Part shown: in pieces, positions 26,258 through 34,337 of the stretch
Numbering within the stretch: position 1 is the stretch's first letter
Layout: each line of letters starts with the position of its first letter
From: an uncultured Roseobacter sp.
Lineage (GTDB): Bacteria > Pseudomonadota > Alphaproteobacteria > Rhodobacterales > Rhodobacteraceae
Reading direction: 5' to 3'
NCBI RefSeq assembly: GCF_947491795.1
Contig: NZ_CANLKW010000002.1
Span: 732,001-796,000 of the forward strand
DNA: 64,000 nt
Notes under the pieces: model-generated
The model's database searches: none
What the model was told of the DNA's origin: nothing
The model's input: only the letters and a program-made list of their open reading frames with translations
Translations under genes and position numbers: made by a program

Positions 26258-26536
26258 CTACCCTGCCTGGGCAAAGCGGTTGGGCAGAGCACTGCGCAGC
26301 ACGGACGTCGAGATCGAGCTCTCACAGTGCAGCTGTGCCACCAGATCGGTTACAGGGGCCGGTGCCGGGGCAGCAACCGGTTGTCTGGCAGCTTCGGGCG
26401 CGGGTTTTGGCGGGCCGGGCGGTACGGCGCGAACAACGCGCTGGCGCTTGTGATCTGTCTCAAACCGCGAGTACCGCTCCTTGGGACCGGACGCATAGGG
26501 GTCCTGACCTGACAGGACATTCAGCAGCTTCAGCAT
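26258..26536 (-). CDS. Conserved hypothetical small Pro/Ala-rich protein
   Basis: 92 residues from an ATG at 26536 with GGGGAGAG five bases upstream. MLKLLNVLSGQDPYASGPKE is followed by a basic stretch and then a Pro-Ala linker (PGPPKPAPEAARQPVAAPAP) and a C-terminal helix. No transmembrane segment. Function unknown. It lies between trmD and rplS, and its ribosome-binding site makes it a credible gene. Confidence 0.5.
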   Translation of the reverse strand: MLKLLNVLSGQDPYASGPKERYSRFETDHKRQRVVRAVPPGPPKPAPEAARQPVAAPAPAPVTDLVAQLHCESSISTSVLRSALPNRFAQAG

Positions 26537-26660
26537 GGACGCTCTCCCCGTGTTGTTAACCATGAGTAGTATTGAGGCGGATTCTGTCAGGTTTTTGTCA
26601 AATCTTCCGGAATTCATGGCCAAAACAGGGCCAGTTGCGTCCAACGGCCGCCAATCATAC

Positions 26661-27458
26661 TTAATCTTCGGGATTGTTGCGCCGTTTTGACCAAAGATCG
26701 GGGCGTCTGGCTTTTGTCAGCGACTCGGACTGGTTGCGCCGCCACTTTTCAATCTCGCCATGGTTGCCGGACATCAGGACCGGCGGGATGTCACGGTCTT
26801 CCCAGGTGGCGGGCCGGGTGTATTGCGGATGCTCCAGCAGACCGCTGGAATGGCTCTCCTCAACCGTGCTTTCCGCGTTGCCGAGCACGCCGGGCAACAG
26901 GCGCACAGTGGCGTCCAGCATGGCCTGAGCCGCCAGCTCGCCCCCGGTCATCACGAAATCCCCCAGCGAGACCTCGGTGACACCGAAATGCTCCAGCACG
27001 CGCTCATCCACGCCCTCGAACCGGCCACAGAGCATCGTGACACCGTCGCAGCGCGCCAGATCCCGCGCCATAGCCTGGTCAAAGGGTTTTCCCCGCGGGG
27101 ACATGTAAAGAACCGGCCAGCGCCCGCGCGCATGCGCCTGGGCGGCCTGCAGCGCCGGGCCGACAACATCTGCGCGCAGCACCATGCCCGCGCCGCCGCC
27201 TGCAGGTGTGTCATCCACGTTGCGGTGCCTGCCGATGCCAAATTCGCGCAGGTCATGGGTGTGAAGCTGCCATTTGCCCTCCTGCAGGGCCTTGCCGGTC
27301 AGGGAAAGACCCAGCACCCCGGGAAAGGCATCGGGAAAGAGCGTCACGATGCGGGCCTGCCAGACGCCTGCCAGTTCCTCTCCCGCATCCATCAGGGCGC
27401 GGGGCTTCAGGGCCGGGCGGATCGCCTTGCGCCCGTGGCTGCGCGGGGCATCAGCCAT
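26661..27458 (-). CDS. trmD: tRNA (guanine37-N1)-methyltransferase
   Basis: 265 residues. TrmD methylates G37 of tRNAs reading CNN codons and prevents frameshifting. The trefoil-knot SAM site shows [34 protein letters not shown] and LLPGVLGN, with the early GGGAGMVLR. The start at 27458 overlaps the rimM stop by 8 bp. About 25 residues precede the usual TrmD start ([13 protein letters not shown]), so a later start is possible. Confidence 0.95.
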   Translation of the reverse strand: MADAPRSHGRKAIRPALKPRALMDAGEELAGVWQARIVTLFPDAFPGVLGLSLTGKALQEGKWQLHTHDLREFGIGRHRNVDDTPAGGGAGMVLRADVVGPALQAAQAHARGRWPVLYMSPRGKPFDQAMARDLARCDGVTMLCGRFEGVDERVLEHFGVTEVSLGDFVMTGGELAAQAMLDATVRLLPGVLGNAESTVEESHSSGLLEHPQYTRPATWEDRDIPPVLMSGNHGEIEKWRRNQSESLTKARRPDLWSKRRNNPED

Positions 27459-27963
27459 CAAAGAGCCCGTCAGGTGGGTCTGCGATGATCCGGCCCGTGG
27501 CCAGATCGACCGTGGGCACCGCCGCAAGCGTAAAGGGCAGCAGCACCGTTTCTGATGAGCCGGGGCGCTGCACCTCAAGCAGATCCCCCGCGCCGTGGTC
27601 CTGGACCAGTTTGACAGTGCCCAGCAGGGTGCCGCCGGTGTCCAGCACATCGAGCCCGATGAGGTCTGCGTGGTAATATTCGTCATCGGGCAGGGACGGC
27701 AGCTGATCGCGCAGCGCATAAAGCCGTTCGCCCTTGAGCGCGTCCGCCTCTTCTTTGGTGGAGACCTCTGCGATACGGGCCGCGAACCCGTTTTTGATGG
27801 GGCGCACCAGCGCCAGATGAAAACTGCGCGCGCCATCCTCTGAGGTCAGGGGGCGGTAGGTCTCGATATCTTCGGGCACGGCACAGAAGCTTTTGATGCG
27901 CAGCTCGCCGCGCACGCCATAAGCGCCCCCGATCGCGCCGACACAGATTTTGTCATCACTCAT
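27451..27963 (-). CDS. rimM: Ribosome maturation factor RimM
   Basis: 170 residues. RimM binds S19 and aids 30S head maturation. [20 protein letters not shown] is the N-terminal barrel signature, and [15 protein letters not shown] with [17 protein letters not shown] marks the PRC-type C-terminal barrel. It overlaps trmD at its end and a 47-codon membrane ORF at its start (ATGA), which indicates coupled translation. Confidence 0.95.
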   Translation of the reverse strand: MSDDKICVGAIGGAYGVRGELRIKSFCAVPEDIETYRPLTSEDGARSFHLALVRPIKNGFAARIAEVSTKEEADALKGERLYALRDQLPSLPDDEYYHADLIGLDVLDTGGTLLGTVKLVQDHGAGDLLEVQRPGSSETVLLPFTLAAVPTVDLATGRIIADPPDGLFDG

Positions 27964-28103
27964 TCGTCCACTCCAATGCAGATGCCTTCGGACATGGCTC
28001 CGCCGCGCGCTTCACAGCTGTCTGACTGGCGCGCACGTTCGTACATGATACCCGCAAAAAAGGTGAGGAGCACCATGATCAGGGTGCGGACCGGTCTGAA
28101 CAT
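27960..28103 (-). CDS. 47-residue membrane peptide coupled to rimM
   Basis: [20 protein letters not shown] is a signal-anchor helix, and the rest ([20 protein letters not shown] plus ICIGVDE) has two cysteines that could form a periplasmic disulphide. Its stop overlaps the rimM ATG as ATGA. Unknown function; the exact junction argues for a real gene in the ribosomal operon. Confidence 0.6.
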   Translation of the reverse strand: MFRPVRTLIMVLLTFFAGIMYERARQSDSCEARGGAMSEGICIGVDE

Positions 28104-28133
28104 ATTCTGCCTGTCAGCCTGGCGGAGGTATGG

Positions 28134-28198
28134 GCTGCCCGCAGGGTGCGGGCAGCGCCGGTGTCATGAAAGGGGTCTGTCCCCGCGGGGAACGGACC
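28134..28198 (-). other. Two consecutive hairpins downstream of rpsP
   Basis: GCTGCCCGCA pairs perfectly with TGCGGGCAGC around a 3-base loop (28134-28156), and GGTC...GACC/CCCC-GGGG forms a second stem at 28174-28198. Neither has a T-run on the minus strand, so mRNA processing or partial attenuation before rimM is more likely than termination. Confidence 0.5.
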
Positions 28199-28207
28199 GC
28201 GTGCGGA

Positions 28208-28594
28208 TTATTCCGCTGTTTCTTCTGCAGGGGCTTCTTCGGCGGGGGCAGCAGCTTCGGCGGCTTTGGCGGCTTTCTCTTCTGCGCGCTCCTGGGCTTT
28301 CTTGCCGGGTGTGCCCTTGTTGGGGTTGTTGCGTTCGGACTTCTCTTTCAGGCCGGCGGCTTCGAGCATGCGGGCCACACGGTCTGTGGGCTGTGCGCCC
28401 TGCGAGAGCCAGTGCTGCACGCGCTCGACGTCCATTTTCACGCGCTCTTCGCTGTCTTTGGGCAGCAGCGGGTTATAGGTGCCCAGCTTTTCAATAAAGC
28501 GGCCGTCGCGCGGCATGCGGCTGTCCGCTGCAACGATACGGTAGAAGGGGCGCTTTTTGGAGCCGCCGCGGGCGAGACGAATTTTCATAGCCAT
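28208..28594 (-). CDS. rpsP: 30S ribosomal protein S16 with extended C-terminus
   Basis: 128 residues. [20 protein letters not shown], then [20 protein letters not shown] is the S16 core, which is about 80 residues in E. coli. The tail beyond residue 100 is Ala/Glu/Lys-rich ([20 protein letters not shown]) and presumably disordered; such tails are frequent in alphaproteobacteria. It starts 129 bp after chorismate mutase, beyond three repeated hairpins. Confidence 0.96.
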   Translation of the reverse strand: MAMKIRLARGGSKKRPFYRIVAADSRMPRDGRFIEKLGTYNPLLPKDSEERVKMDVERVQHWLSQGAQPTDRVARMLEAAGLKEKSERNNPNKGTPGKKAQERAEEKAAKAAEAAAPAEEAPAEETAE

Positions 28595-28650
28595 GGTGTG
28601 TTTTCCTCTTGGTGTTTTTTAAATGAGGCCGGAGCCTCTCAGGATTGGGG

Positions 28651-28724
28651 TTGTCGCACCGAAGGTGCGCTTGGGTTTGTCGCACCGAAGGTGCGCTTGA
28701 TGTTTGTCGCACCGAAGGTGCGCT
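28651..28724. repeat. Three tandem hairpin repeats (CGCACCGAAGGTGCG)
   Basis: Copies at 28651-28671, 28677-28697 and 28704-28724 share 21 identical bases, with periods of 26 and 27. On the minus-strand transcript each forms a stem with a cUUCGg tetraloop, which is very stable. Copy 3 touches the chorismate mutase stop. It may be a REP-like element or an RNA stabiliser. Confidence 0.85.
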
Positions 28725-29019
28725 AGCTCTGGTGTTTACGATGGTGCTGAATGACTTCAGCGATGATGAAGTTGAGAAACTTCCTGGCGAATTCAGGATC
28801 CAGATCGGCCTGGTTCGCCAAATCTTCGAGCCGCTCGATCTGGGCCGCTTCGCGCGACGGATCGGACGGGGGAAGGTCGTGTTCGGCTTTGAGTTTCCCC
28901 ACAGCCTGCGTGTGCTTGAACCGCTCGCCCAGGGTATAGACGAGGATCGCATCGAGCCGGTCGATGCTGCTGCGATGCTCTTTCAGCACCCGGGCGGCGC
29001 GGGTCACGGCGTCGGTCAT
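28723..29019 (-). CDS. Chorismate mutase, AroQ type
   Basis: 98 residues, all helical. RSSIDRLDAILVYTLGERFK, HTQAVGKLKAEHDLPPSDPS and the Arg/Lys positions expected of AroQ are present. It converts chorismate to prephenate for Phe and Tyr synthesis, here as a monofunctional enzyme. The ATG at 29019 has GGAGG seven bases upstream. It is embedded in the ribosomal cluster between the GNAT genes and rpsP. Confidence 0.88.
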   Translation of the reverse strand: MTDAVTRAARVLKEHRSSIDRLDAILVYTLGERFKHTQAVGKLKAEHDLPPSDPSREAAQIERLEDLANQADLDPEFARKFLNFIIAEVIQHHRKHQS

Positions 29020-29048
29020 ATGTAGCCTCCAAAGCTGCGTCTGTGCCA

Positions 29049-29092
29049 CGTCGGTACAGCGTCGGTATCACGTCGGTATTGCGTCGGTGCGC
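29049..29092. repeat. Four direct repeats of CGTCGGT with 11-bp period
   Basis: CGTCGGT starts at 29049, 29060, 29071 and 29082, with TA after the first three. The exact 11-bp register places each copy on the same face of DNA. It lies just upstream of the chorismate mutase start on its transcript side, so it could be an operator array or a slipped-strand repeat. Confidence 0.7.
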
Positions 29093-29112
29093 GGCGCACG
29101 GTTGTGTAAGGA

Positions 29113-29718
29113 TCAGTCAAGGGCCCATCCTTTCGGTCTGAACAGCGGATCGGCGTAGTGACCGATCTCCATTTCAATGCCGTGGGCCAGTTGCGAGCCG
29201 TTCAGGGCTGCGGGCGAGGGATGCCTGTAAACCGCGTCATTGCCGTCGATTGTGGCGGCGTTACGGTCTTTCACTGCCCCCAGACGTTCAGCCAGACGGA
29301 TACTGTCCAGGTTTCTGGGGTCGATATAGCTGACGGCAGTGTCCCAGCCGCAGTGACCATAGAGATAGCCGCGCACTGCATGCGTTGCCTCGAGCGCATA
29401 GCCTTTGCCCGCCATATCGGGCCAGATGACCCAGGCGATCTCGGCCTCGGGCCATTGCGCCGGTTTCCAGCCACCCGCCATGCCGTAGGTTTTATCGGTT
29501 TGCCGGTCGTGGATCATCCACATGCCATAGCCGCGGATCTGCCAGTGGCCGATCTCGCCCGCGTAGAGCATCCACGCTTCGTAAGCGTTCAGAGGGCCGC
29601 CCATAAAGCGCGCGCGGTAGCTGGTGAAAGTTGCCTTGAAGTCCGGATAGTCCTGGGGTTCGGGGCCGCGCAGGATCAGGCGCCGGGTTTCCAGCACGGG
29701 GATCAGTGTCTCGGTCAC
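29113..29718 (-). CDS. GNAT-family acetyltransferase 1
   Basis: 201 residues from GTG 29718, with GGAGGTG just upstream. LETRRLILRGPEPQDYPDF is the RimJ/RimL-type N-terminus, and PDMAGKGYALEATHAVRGYL the acetyl-CoA loop (Q/RxxGxG/A variant GKGYA). The segment SYIDPRNLDSIRLAERLGA is typical too. It N-acetylates a protein terminus or small amine. First of three adjacent GNAT genes that appear to be paralogues. Confidence 0.82.
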   Translation of the reverse strand: MTETLIPVLETRRLILRGPEPQDYPDFKATFTSYRARFMGGPLNAYEAWMLYAGEIGHWQIRGYGMWMIHDRQTDKTYGMAGGWKPAQWPEAEIAWVIWPDMAGKGYALEATHAVRGYLYGHCGWDTAVSYIDPRNLDSIRLAERLGAVKDRNAATIDGNDAVYRHPSPAALNGSQLAHGIEMEIGHYADPLFRPKGWALD

Positions 29719-29756
29719 AGCGACACCTCCGGCCCGGGCGCCTGGTTGTGCCTGCG

Positions 29757-29793
29757 GGAGCCTCCGGCGGGGATATTTGCGGCCAGAAGAAGA
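29757..29793. repeat. Possible Rhodobacteraceae intergenic repeat (CCTCCGGCGGGGATATTT...AGAAGAAG)
   Basis: The stretch begins GGGAGCCTCCGGCGGGGA, continues TATTTGCGGCCAGAAGAAG, and lies between two GNAT genes. From memory, close copies are frequent between genes in this family, but only one occurs in the window, so the repeat status is not shown here. Confidence 0.4.
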
Positions 29794-29812
29794 CGGGCGG
29801 TTCGCGCGCGGG

Positions 29813-30370
29813 TCATGCGACATGCCCCCCGTTGTTGCAGCGCCAGACCTGGGCGTCATCCTGCATGTCGTCCTGGTGCGCGCCAAGGCGACGGGCAGTG
29901 GCCTGCGCGCGGGTATTTGCCGGGTCGATGTAGCTGACCAGGGTGGACCAGCCCAGCGTCTCGAAAGCATGGGTGCGGGCAGCGGCGGCGGCCTCGGTGG
30001 CGAGCCCCTGGCCTTCGGCCGCGGCGGTCAGCACGAAGCCCAGTTCAGGTTCCATATCGCCCGGCTCGAACCCCAGCAGGACAAACCCCGCGATGCTGCC
30101 CTGGTATCCGATAGTCCAGATGCCGTGGCCGTGCAGCAGCCAGGTGGAGGTCATCTGCGCGAAATCCGTCCAGGCATCCTCGCGCGTCATAGGCCCGTCT
30201 AGGTATCTGCCACGCTCGCTGCAGGCGATCTGTGCAAAGGTGTCGAAATCTGTCACGCGGGGCGCGCGCAGGATCAGCCGCGCGGTGCGCAGGGTCGGCA
30301 GTTTTTCCTGCAGGCCGAGGGCAAAGAGCGCCGCCGCACCCGGGCGTGGTGTTTCGCAGGCAAATGTCAT
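29813..30370 (-). CDS. GNAT-family acetyltransferase 2
   Basis: 185 residues. LRTARLILRAPRVTDFDTFA, then AAAEGQGLATEAAAAARTHA (acetyl-CoA binding) and SYIDPANTRAQATARRLGA follow the same plan as its neighbours. Start overlaps the stop of GNAT 3 by 4 bp. Related to its neighbours but clearly diverged, so substrates may differ. Confidence 0.84.
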   Translation of the reverse strand: MTFACETPRPGAAALFALGLQEKLPTLRTARLILRAPRVTDFDTFAQIACSERGRYLDGPMTREDAWTDFAQMTSTWLLHGHGIWTIGYQGSIAGFVLLGFEPGDMEPELGFVLTAAAEGQGLATEAAAAARTHAFETLGWSTLVSYIDPANTRAQATARRLGAHQDDMQDDAQVWRCNNGGHVA

Positions 30371-30891
30371 TGCAGCACCTGCGGGCGGGGGTGGCGGTAG
30401 ACCAGCACGTCCTTTTCCGGGTTCGGGATGGCGGCACCGGTATCGAGCGCTGCACCCAGCCGTTCAGCAAGGCGCACGGAGGCATCATTGCCCTTGTCGA
30501 TGTAGCTGACGACCGTGTCCCAGCCCAGCACGGTCCAGGCGTGATCAAGGCAGGCGCGCGCGGCCTCCTGCGCGATGCCCTGGCCCTGGCTTGTGGCATC
30601 GAAGAGGACCCAGCCCACTTCTTTTTCCGGCCAGCCGTGCGGGTACCAGTGACCGACGATCCCGAGCGGTGCGTCAGAGCCCTGGCGTGTCACGGTAAAC
30701 ATGCCAAAGCCGCGCATGACCCAGTGGCCGATTTCGGTGCCGAAGAAGTTCCAGGCCTGGCGGGGCGTCATCGGCCCGCCCACAAAGCGGGCGCGGTCCG
30801 TCTGATAGAACGCCATGAAAGCCCCGGCGTCCGCAGGGGCGGGCGCGCGCAGCACAAGGCGTTCTGTGGTCAGGACGGGCCAGGCGGTCAT
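30367..30891 (-). CDS. GNAT-family acetyltransferase 3
   Basis: 174 residues. LTTERLVLRAPAPADAGAFM, TSQGQGIAQEAARACLDHAW (QGQGIA acetyl-CoA loop) and SYIDKGNDASVRLAERLGAA show the RimJ/RimL family. GEM of the trio closest to GNAT 1 by eye (FVGGPMTPRQAWNFFGTEIG versus FMGGPLNAYEAWMLYAGEIG). The gene follows NIPSNAP by 1 bp, so all are likely one transcript with ffh. Confidence 0.85.
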   Translation of the reverse strand: MTAWPVLTTERLVLRAPAPADAGAFMAFYQTDRARFVGGPMTPRQAWNFFGTEIGHWVMRGFGMFTVTRQGSDAPLGIVGHWYPHGWPEKEVGWVLFDATSQGQGIAQEAARACLDHAWTVLGWDTVVSYIDKGNDASVRLAERLGAALDTGAAIPNPEKDVLVYRHPRPQVLQ

Positions 30892-30892
30892 G

Positions 30893-31228
30893 TCAGCTCA
30901 GCCCCAGTTCAGCCGGGGTGGCGCCATCGAGCACCGGGCGTGTAAAGGAGCGGTCATAGCGGCGGATACAGGCCGTTCGGGTCGCAAATTCATAGGCACG
31001 CAGGCAGTCTGCATCTTCCCACATTCTGGCGCGGTAGTCCTCGTATGCGGCCAGCGACGGGAAGGAGAAGTGGCAGTATGCGATGTCGTTCGGGCCCTCA
31101 TGGGGCATGTGATAGCCGTGGTGCGTGCCACCAAGCTGCGGCACCTTCCACAGCCAGAAGCGTGCGTAGGTCTCGAAATCCGCAAGCTTTGCGGGATCGA
31201 TTTCATATCTGACGGTGCAGGAGATCAT
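30893..31228 (-). CDS. NIPSNAP-family protein
   Basis: 111 residues with CTVRYEIDPAKLADFETYAR at the start and YCHFSFPSLAAYEDYRARMW, the ferredoxin-like dimeric alpha-beta barrel pattern of NIPSNAP. Bacterial members have no settled function; some relatives bind or convert small aromatic or heme-related molecules. It ends 5 bp downstream of ffh stop and precedes GNAT 3, consistent with one operon. Confidence 0.75.
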   Translation of the reverse strand: MISCTVRYEIDPAKLADFETYARFWLWKVPQLGGTHHGYHMPHEGPNDIAYCHFSFPSLAAYEDYRARMWEDADCLRAYEFATRTACIRRYDRSFTRPVLDGATPAELGLS

Positions 31229-31233
31229 CGCGC

Positions 31234-32742
31234 TTATTTCTTTTTGCCAAAACCGGAGAGGCCCGGGGGCAGGGGCATGCCGCCGCCCATACCGCCCATG
31301 CCGCCGGGCAGTCTGCCGCCCATCTGCTTTGCGGCGGCTTCCAGCGCTTTGGGGTCCATGCCGGCGGCCATATCCTCGGGCGAGGGGCCGCCTTTGCCGA
31401 ACATGCCCTTCATGGCCTGTTTCAGCATGCCGCCTTTGCCCATTTTGCCCATCTTCTTCATCATGTCGCCCATCTGGCGCTGCATCTTGAGAAGCTTGTT
31501 GAGCTCGGAGACTTCCATCCCCGCACCCTTTGCGATGCGCTTTTTGCGGCTGGCCTGGAGGATCTGCGGATTGGCGCGTTCCTTTTTGGTCATGGACTGG
31601 ATGAGCGCGATCTGGCGTTTGATGATGCTGTCGTCGATGCCTGCATCCTCGACCTGCTTAGCCATTTTGCCCATGCCGGGCATCATGCCCATCATGCCCT
31701 GCATGCCGCCCATTTTCTGCATCTGCTCCAGCTGCACGCGCAGGTCATTCATGGTGAAGTGACCCTTCATCATGCGCCTGACCATCTTTTCGGACTGCTC
31801 AAGTTCGAGCGTTTCCTGCGCCTTTTCCACCAGGGCCACAATGTCGCCCATGCCGAGGATACGGCCGGCGATGCGGTCCGGCTCAAAGGTCTCGATGGCG
31901 TCCATCTTTTCGCCCAGACCCACAAAGCGGATGGGCTTGCCCGTGACAGCGCGCATCGACAGCGCCGCACCGCCGCGTCCGTCGCCGTCCATCCGGGTCA
32001 GAACAACGCCGGAGACGCCGATCTTGTCGTCAAACTCGGTCGCGACGTTCACGGCGTCCTGGCCGGTCAGCCCGTCCACCACCAGCAGGGTTTCGCGCGG
32101 GTTGGCCACATCGCGCACGGCGGCGGCCTGGGCGATCAGTTCCTGATCGATGTGCAGACGGCCGGCCGTGTCGAGCATATAGACATCATAGCCACCGAGA
32201 CCCGCCTGGGTCTTGGCGCGTTTTGCGATGGCGACCGGGTCCTCGCCCTTGACGATGGGCAGGGTGTCGACGCCGATCTGGGTGCCCAGAATGGCCAGCT
32301 GTTCCATCGCGGCGGGGCGGTTCACGTCGAGCGAGGCCATCAGCACGCGCTTGCCGTCTTTTTCCTTGAGGCGTTTGGCGAGTTTCGCGGTCGTTGTGGT
32401 TTTACCGGAGCCCTGCAGACCGACCATCAGAATAGGTGCGGGCGGGTTGTCGATTTTCAGCGCACCGGGGTCTTCGGACCCTTTGAGCACGTCCACCAGG
32501 GTGTCATGCACAATCTTGACGACCTGCTGGCCAGGGGTGATCGATTTGGTGACGGCCTGACCGGTGGCCTTTTCCTGGACGGCTTTGACGAAATCACGGG
32601 CAACGGGCAGGGACACGTCCGCCTCGAGCAGGGCCACGCGGACCTCACGCAGGGCGGTGGCAACATCCTCGTCGGACAGTGCACCCTGTTTGGTGAGACG
32701 GTCAAAGACGCCACCAAGGCGTTCGGACAGATTTTCAAACAT
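31234..32742 (-). CDS. ffh: Signal recognition particle protein Ffh (SRP54)
   Basis: 502 residues. Ffh binds signal sequences and 4.5S RNA and, with FtsY, targets nascent membrane proteins. The N domain is followed by GTPase motifs GLQGSGKTTTTAKLA, MLDTAGRLHIDQ and TRMDGDGRGGAAL, and a Met-rich M domain (MGGMQGMMGMMPGMGKMAK) with a glycine/methionine-rich tail. The ATG at 32742 is chosen since FENLSERLGGVFDRL is the standard N-terminus. Confidence 0.97.
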   Translation of the reverse strand: MFENLSERLGGVFDRLTKQGALSDEDVATALREVRVALLEADVSLPVARDFVKAVQEKATGQAVTKSITPGQQVVKIVHDTLVDVLKGSEDPGALKIDNPPAPILMVGLQGSGKTTTTAKLAKRLKEKDGKRVLMASLDVNRPAAMEQLAILGTQIGVDTLPIVKGEDPVAIAKRAKTQAGLGGYDVYMLDTAGRLHIDQELIAQAAAVRDVANPRETLLVVDGLTGQDAVNVATEFDDKIGVSGVVLTRMDGDGRGGAALSMRAVTGKPIRFVGLGEKMDAIETFEPDRIAGRILGMGDIVALVEKAQETLELEQSEKMVRRMMKGHFTMNDLRVQLEQMQKMGGMQGMMGMMPGMGKMAKQVEDAGIDDSIIKRQIALIQSMTKKERANPQILQASRKKRIAKGAGMEVSELNKLLKMQRQMGDMMKKMGKMGKGGMLKQAMKGMFGKGGPSPEDMAAGMDPKALEAAAKQMGGRLPGGMGGMGGGMPLPPGLSGFGKKK

Positions 32743-33160
32743 GGGCCGCGGCCCCTTTCGTTGTCGGTTGCGGAATGCCATTGACGTAAGCATCCCGCGC
32801 GATTGTCACAATCACCCGTATCCGGGCGGCACCCCTGGCACCCCGGGGGCACCGCGCCTTCCGTCCCCCATGCGGGGGCGATCCAACGCCAGGCGCCCCC
32901 GTGGGCGCAACGCGCTGACGGGGGGCGATCCTGTTGAGATACAGGACCGGAAGAATGATCCTTCCGGGTGTGACGCGCGTTTAGAACGCTGTGCCGGTTG
33001 AGTCAAGCGGTGTGCCGCATCGCGCGTGCAGAGCCGAACAGAAGCACTCTAAAAGACAAATGCCAGCCTGATGGCCAGTTTCTTGGCCGCGCAGTTGCAA
33101 TTTGCTTGACGGGTCTTTGAAAAACTGTTCGCGTCCCCCGATACAATTGGAGTGTTTTTG
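32743..33160. other. Intergenic region of 418 bp upstream of ffh
   Basis: No gene supported. It has the palindrome GATTGTCACAATC (32801-32813) about 60 bp before ffh, then GC-rich inverted repeats such as CCCCCATGCGGGGG (32873-32886) and GCGCCCCCGTGGGCGC, and an AT-richer part next to the VPLPA gene. Confidence 0.5.
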
Positions 33161-33853
33161 ATGAAATATTGTCTGACCGTGCTGCTGTCCTGCGGCGTAT
33201 GCTTTGCAGCCACCGACAGCGAGGCTGCAACTTTCCGGATCGAAGCCGAAGCGACGATTTCAACCGTTGGCAGCGCTTTTACGGGTGCGGGCTTTGCAAC
33301 CGGCCAGTCGGCCTCTCTGATCTGGGAGTACGATTCGAACGCGCCCCAATCGGTCATCAGCGGTAGCATCGCAACTTATTTTGATAACCCGACGTCTTCC
33401 TTTTCGATGACCTTTAACGGGCAAACCTATTCGGAAGGCGCGGCCGGGACGTCACTGGATATCGTCCAACTGACGGACGGAACAGCAGGCGACCCCATAT
33501 TTACGGACGACCTAATTAACGTCGGAGGACAAGGAACTCCAGTGACGTTCGCCGGGGTTGCGGACATGCAGGCTCAGATTCGTTTGGAGGGTTCGAGCGG
33601 CCTTCTGAGCGGAACGGATCTGTCGCAAATCCCGGATTTTGACGAACTGGACTTTTCCACCTCAAGCTTCCGGCTGGTTGGTGGAGGCGGAGTCGACAAG
33701 AACCTGACGGCACGGATCACCTCTGCCACGTTTACGGATCTGTCCGCCGTGCCTGACCCGTCGCAGGTGCCTGTGCCTGCAGCCTTGCCGTTGTTACTGG
33801 GTGGTATGGGTTTGTTTGGCGCGCTGAAGCTTCGGCGCAAGACCGGGGCATAG
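33161..33853 (+). CDS. VPLPA-CTERM-type exported protein
   Basis: 230 residues. An N-terminal signal peptide (MKYCLTVLLSCGVCFAATD, cleaved near SEA-AT) precedes a beta-rich secreted domain with no assigned function. The C-terminus has VPVPAALPLLLGGMGLFGAL then KLRRK, a variant of the VPLPA motif, a membrane helix and basic end. Such tails are processed by exosortase-type enzymes in surface or exopolysaccharide-linked export. ATG 33161 has TGGAG eight bases upstream. No exosortase gene is nearby. Confidence 0.82.
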   Translation: MKYCLTVLLSCGVCFAATDSEAATFRIEAEATISTVGSAFTGAGFATGQSASLIWEYDSNAPQSVISGSIATYFDNPTSSFSMTFNGQTYSEGAAGTSLDIVQLTDGTAGDPIFTDDLINVGGQGTPVTFAGVADMQAQIRLEGSSGLLSGTDLSQIPDFDELDFSTSSFRLVGGGGVDKNLTARITSATFTDLSAVPDPSQVPVPAALPLLLGGMGLFGALKLRRKTGA

Positions 33854-34070
33854 GGGCGCGCAGCGGGCACTATACAGTGATCGTGCCGGGTGCAGCCTGT
33901 GCCGTGAACCTGCAAGCCGGACCGCAGAACAGGCACACGGGCCGGTCGTTTCCGGATGGGGAACACACGCACAGGTTAACCATTCCATGAGATTTGTCTC
34001 ATGCTTTGTTCAAATTCGTCGTAAAACCACCGGGAGTTTTAAACGAATGTAAAAGAGCAGGTGATCCGTA

Positions 34071-34202
34071 ATGTTTACACGTCTTGCAATCATGGTTTGT
34101 GCGGTTGGTGTCGGTCTGACGGCAGCAGAATTTCAGGCGGCTTTCACACAGACATCGCTGGAAATGACAAGCACGCACGCGGCCTTTGATCATCTGAACT
34201 GA
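34071..34202 (+). CDS. 43-residue putative exported peptide
   Basis: MFTRLAIMVCAVGVGLTAAE looks like a short signal sequence, followed by 23 Thr/Ala-rich polar residues. AGGTGA lies nine bases upstream of the ATG. No family recognised; the AT-rich sequence before it could hold a promoter. Real but unproven. Confidence 0.4.
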   Translation: MFTRLAIMVCAVGVGLTAAEFQAAFTQTSLEMTSTHAAFDHLN

Positions 34203-34269
34203 TACGACCCGGCGGCGGGAACGGCCGCTCGGAAATCTCTCTCTCAGCCCGACCTCCAACGGGTTGTCA

Positions 34270-34305
34270 AAAAGAAGGCGGGCCCGCATGTGCCCGCCTT
34301 CCTGC
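34270..34305 (-). terminator. Intrinsic terminator after azoR
   Basis: GAAGGCGGGC pairs with GCCCGCCTTC around an 8-base loop. On the minus strand it is followed by TTTTTG, so it ends the azoreductase transcript; it may also stop readthrough from the left. Confidence 0.85.
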
Positions 34306-34337
34306 ATTTGTGAGCCTGTGCTTCCGGCGCGGGCGCT

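Noticed and set aside
28651..28724. Tandem repeats as a CRISPR array
   Set aside because: Only three copies, spacers of 5-6 bp, and no cas genes; the units are self-complementary hairpins.
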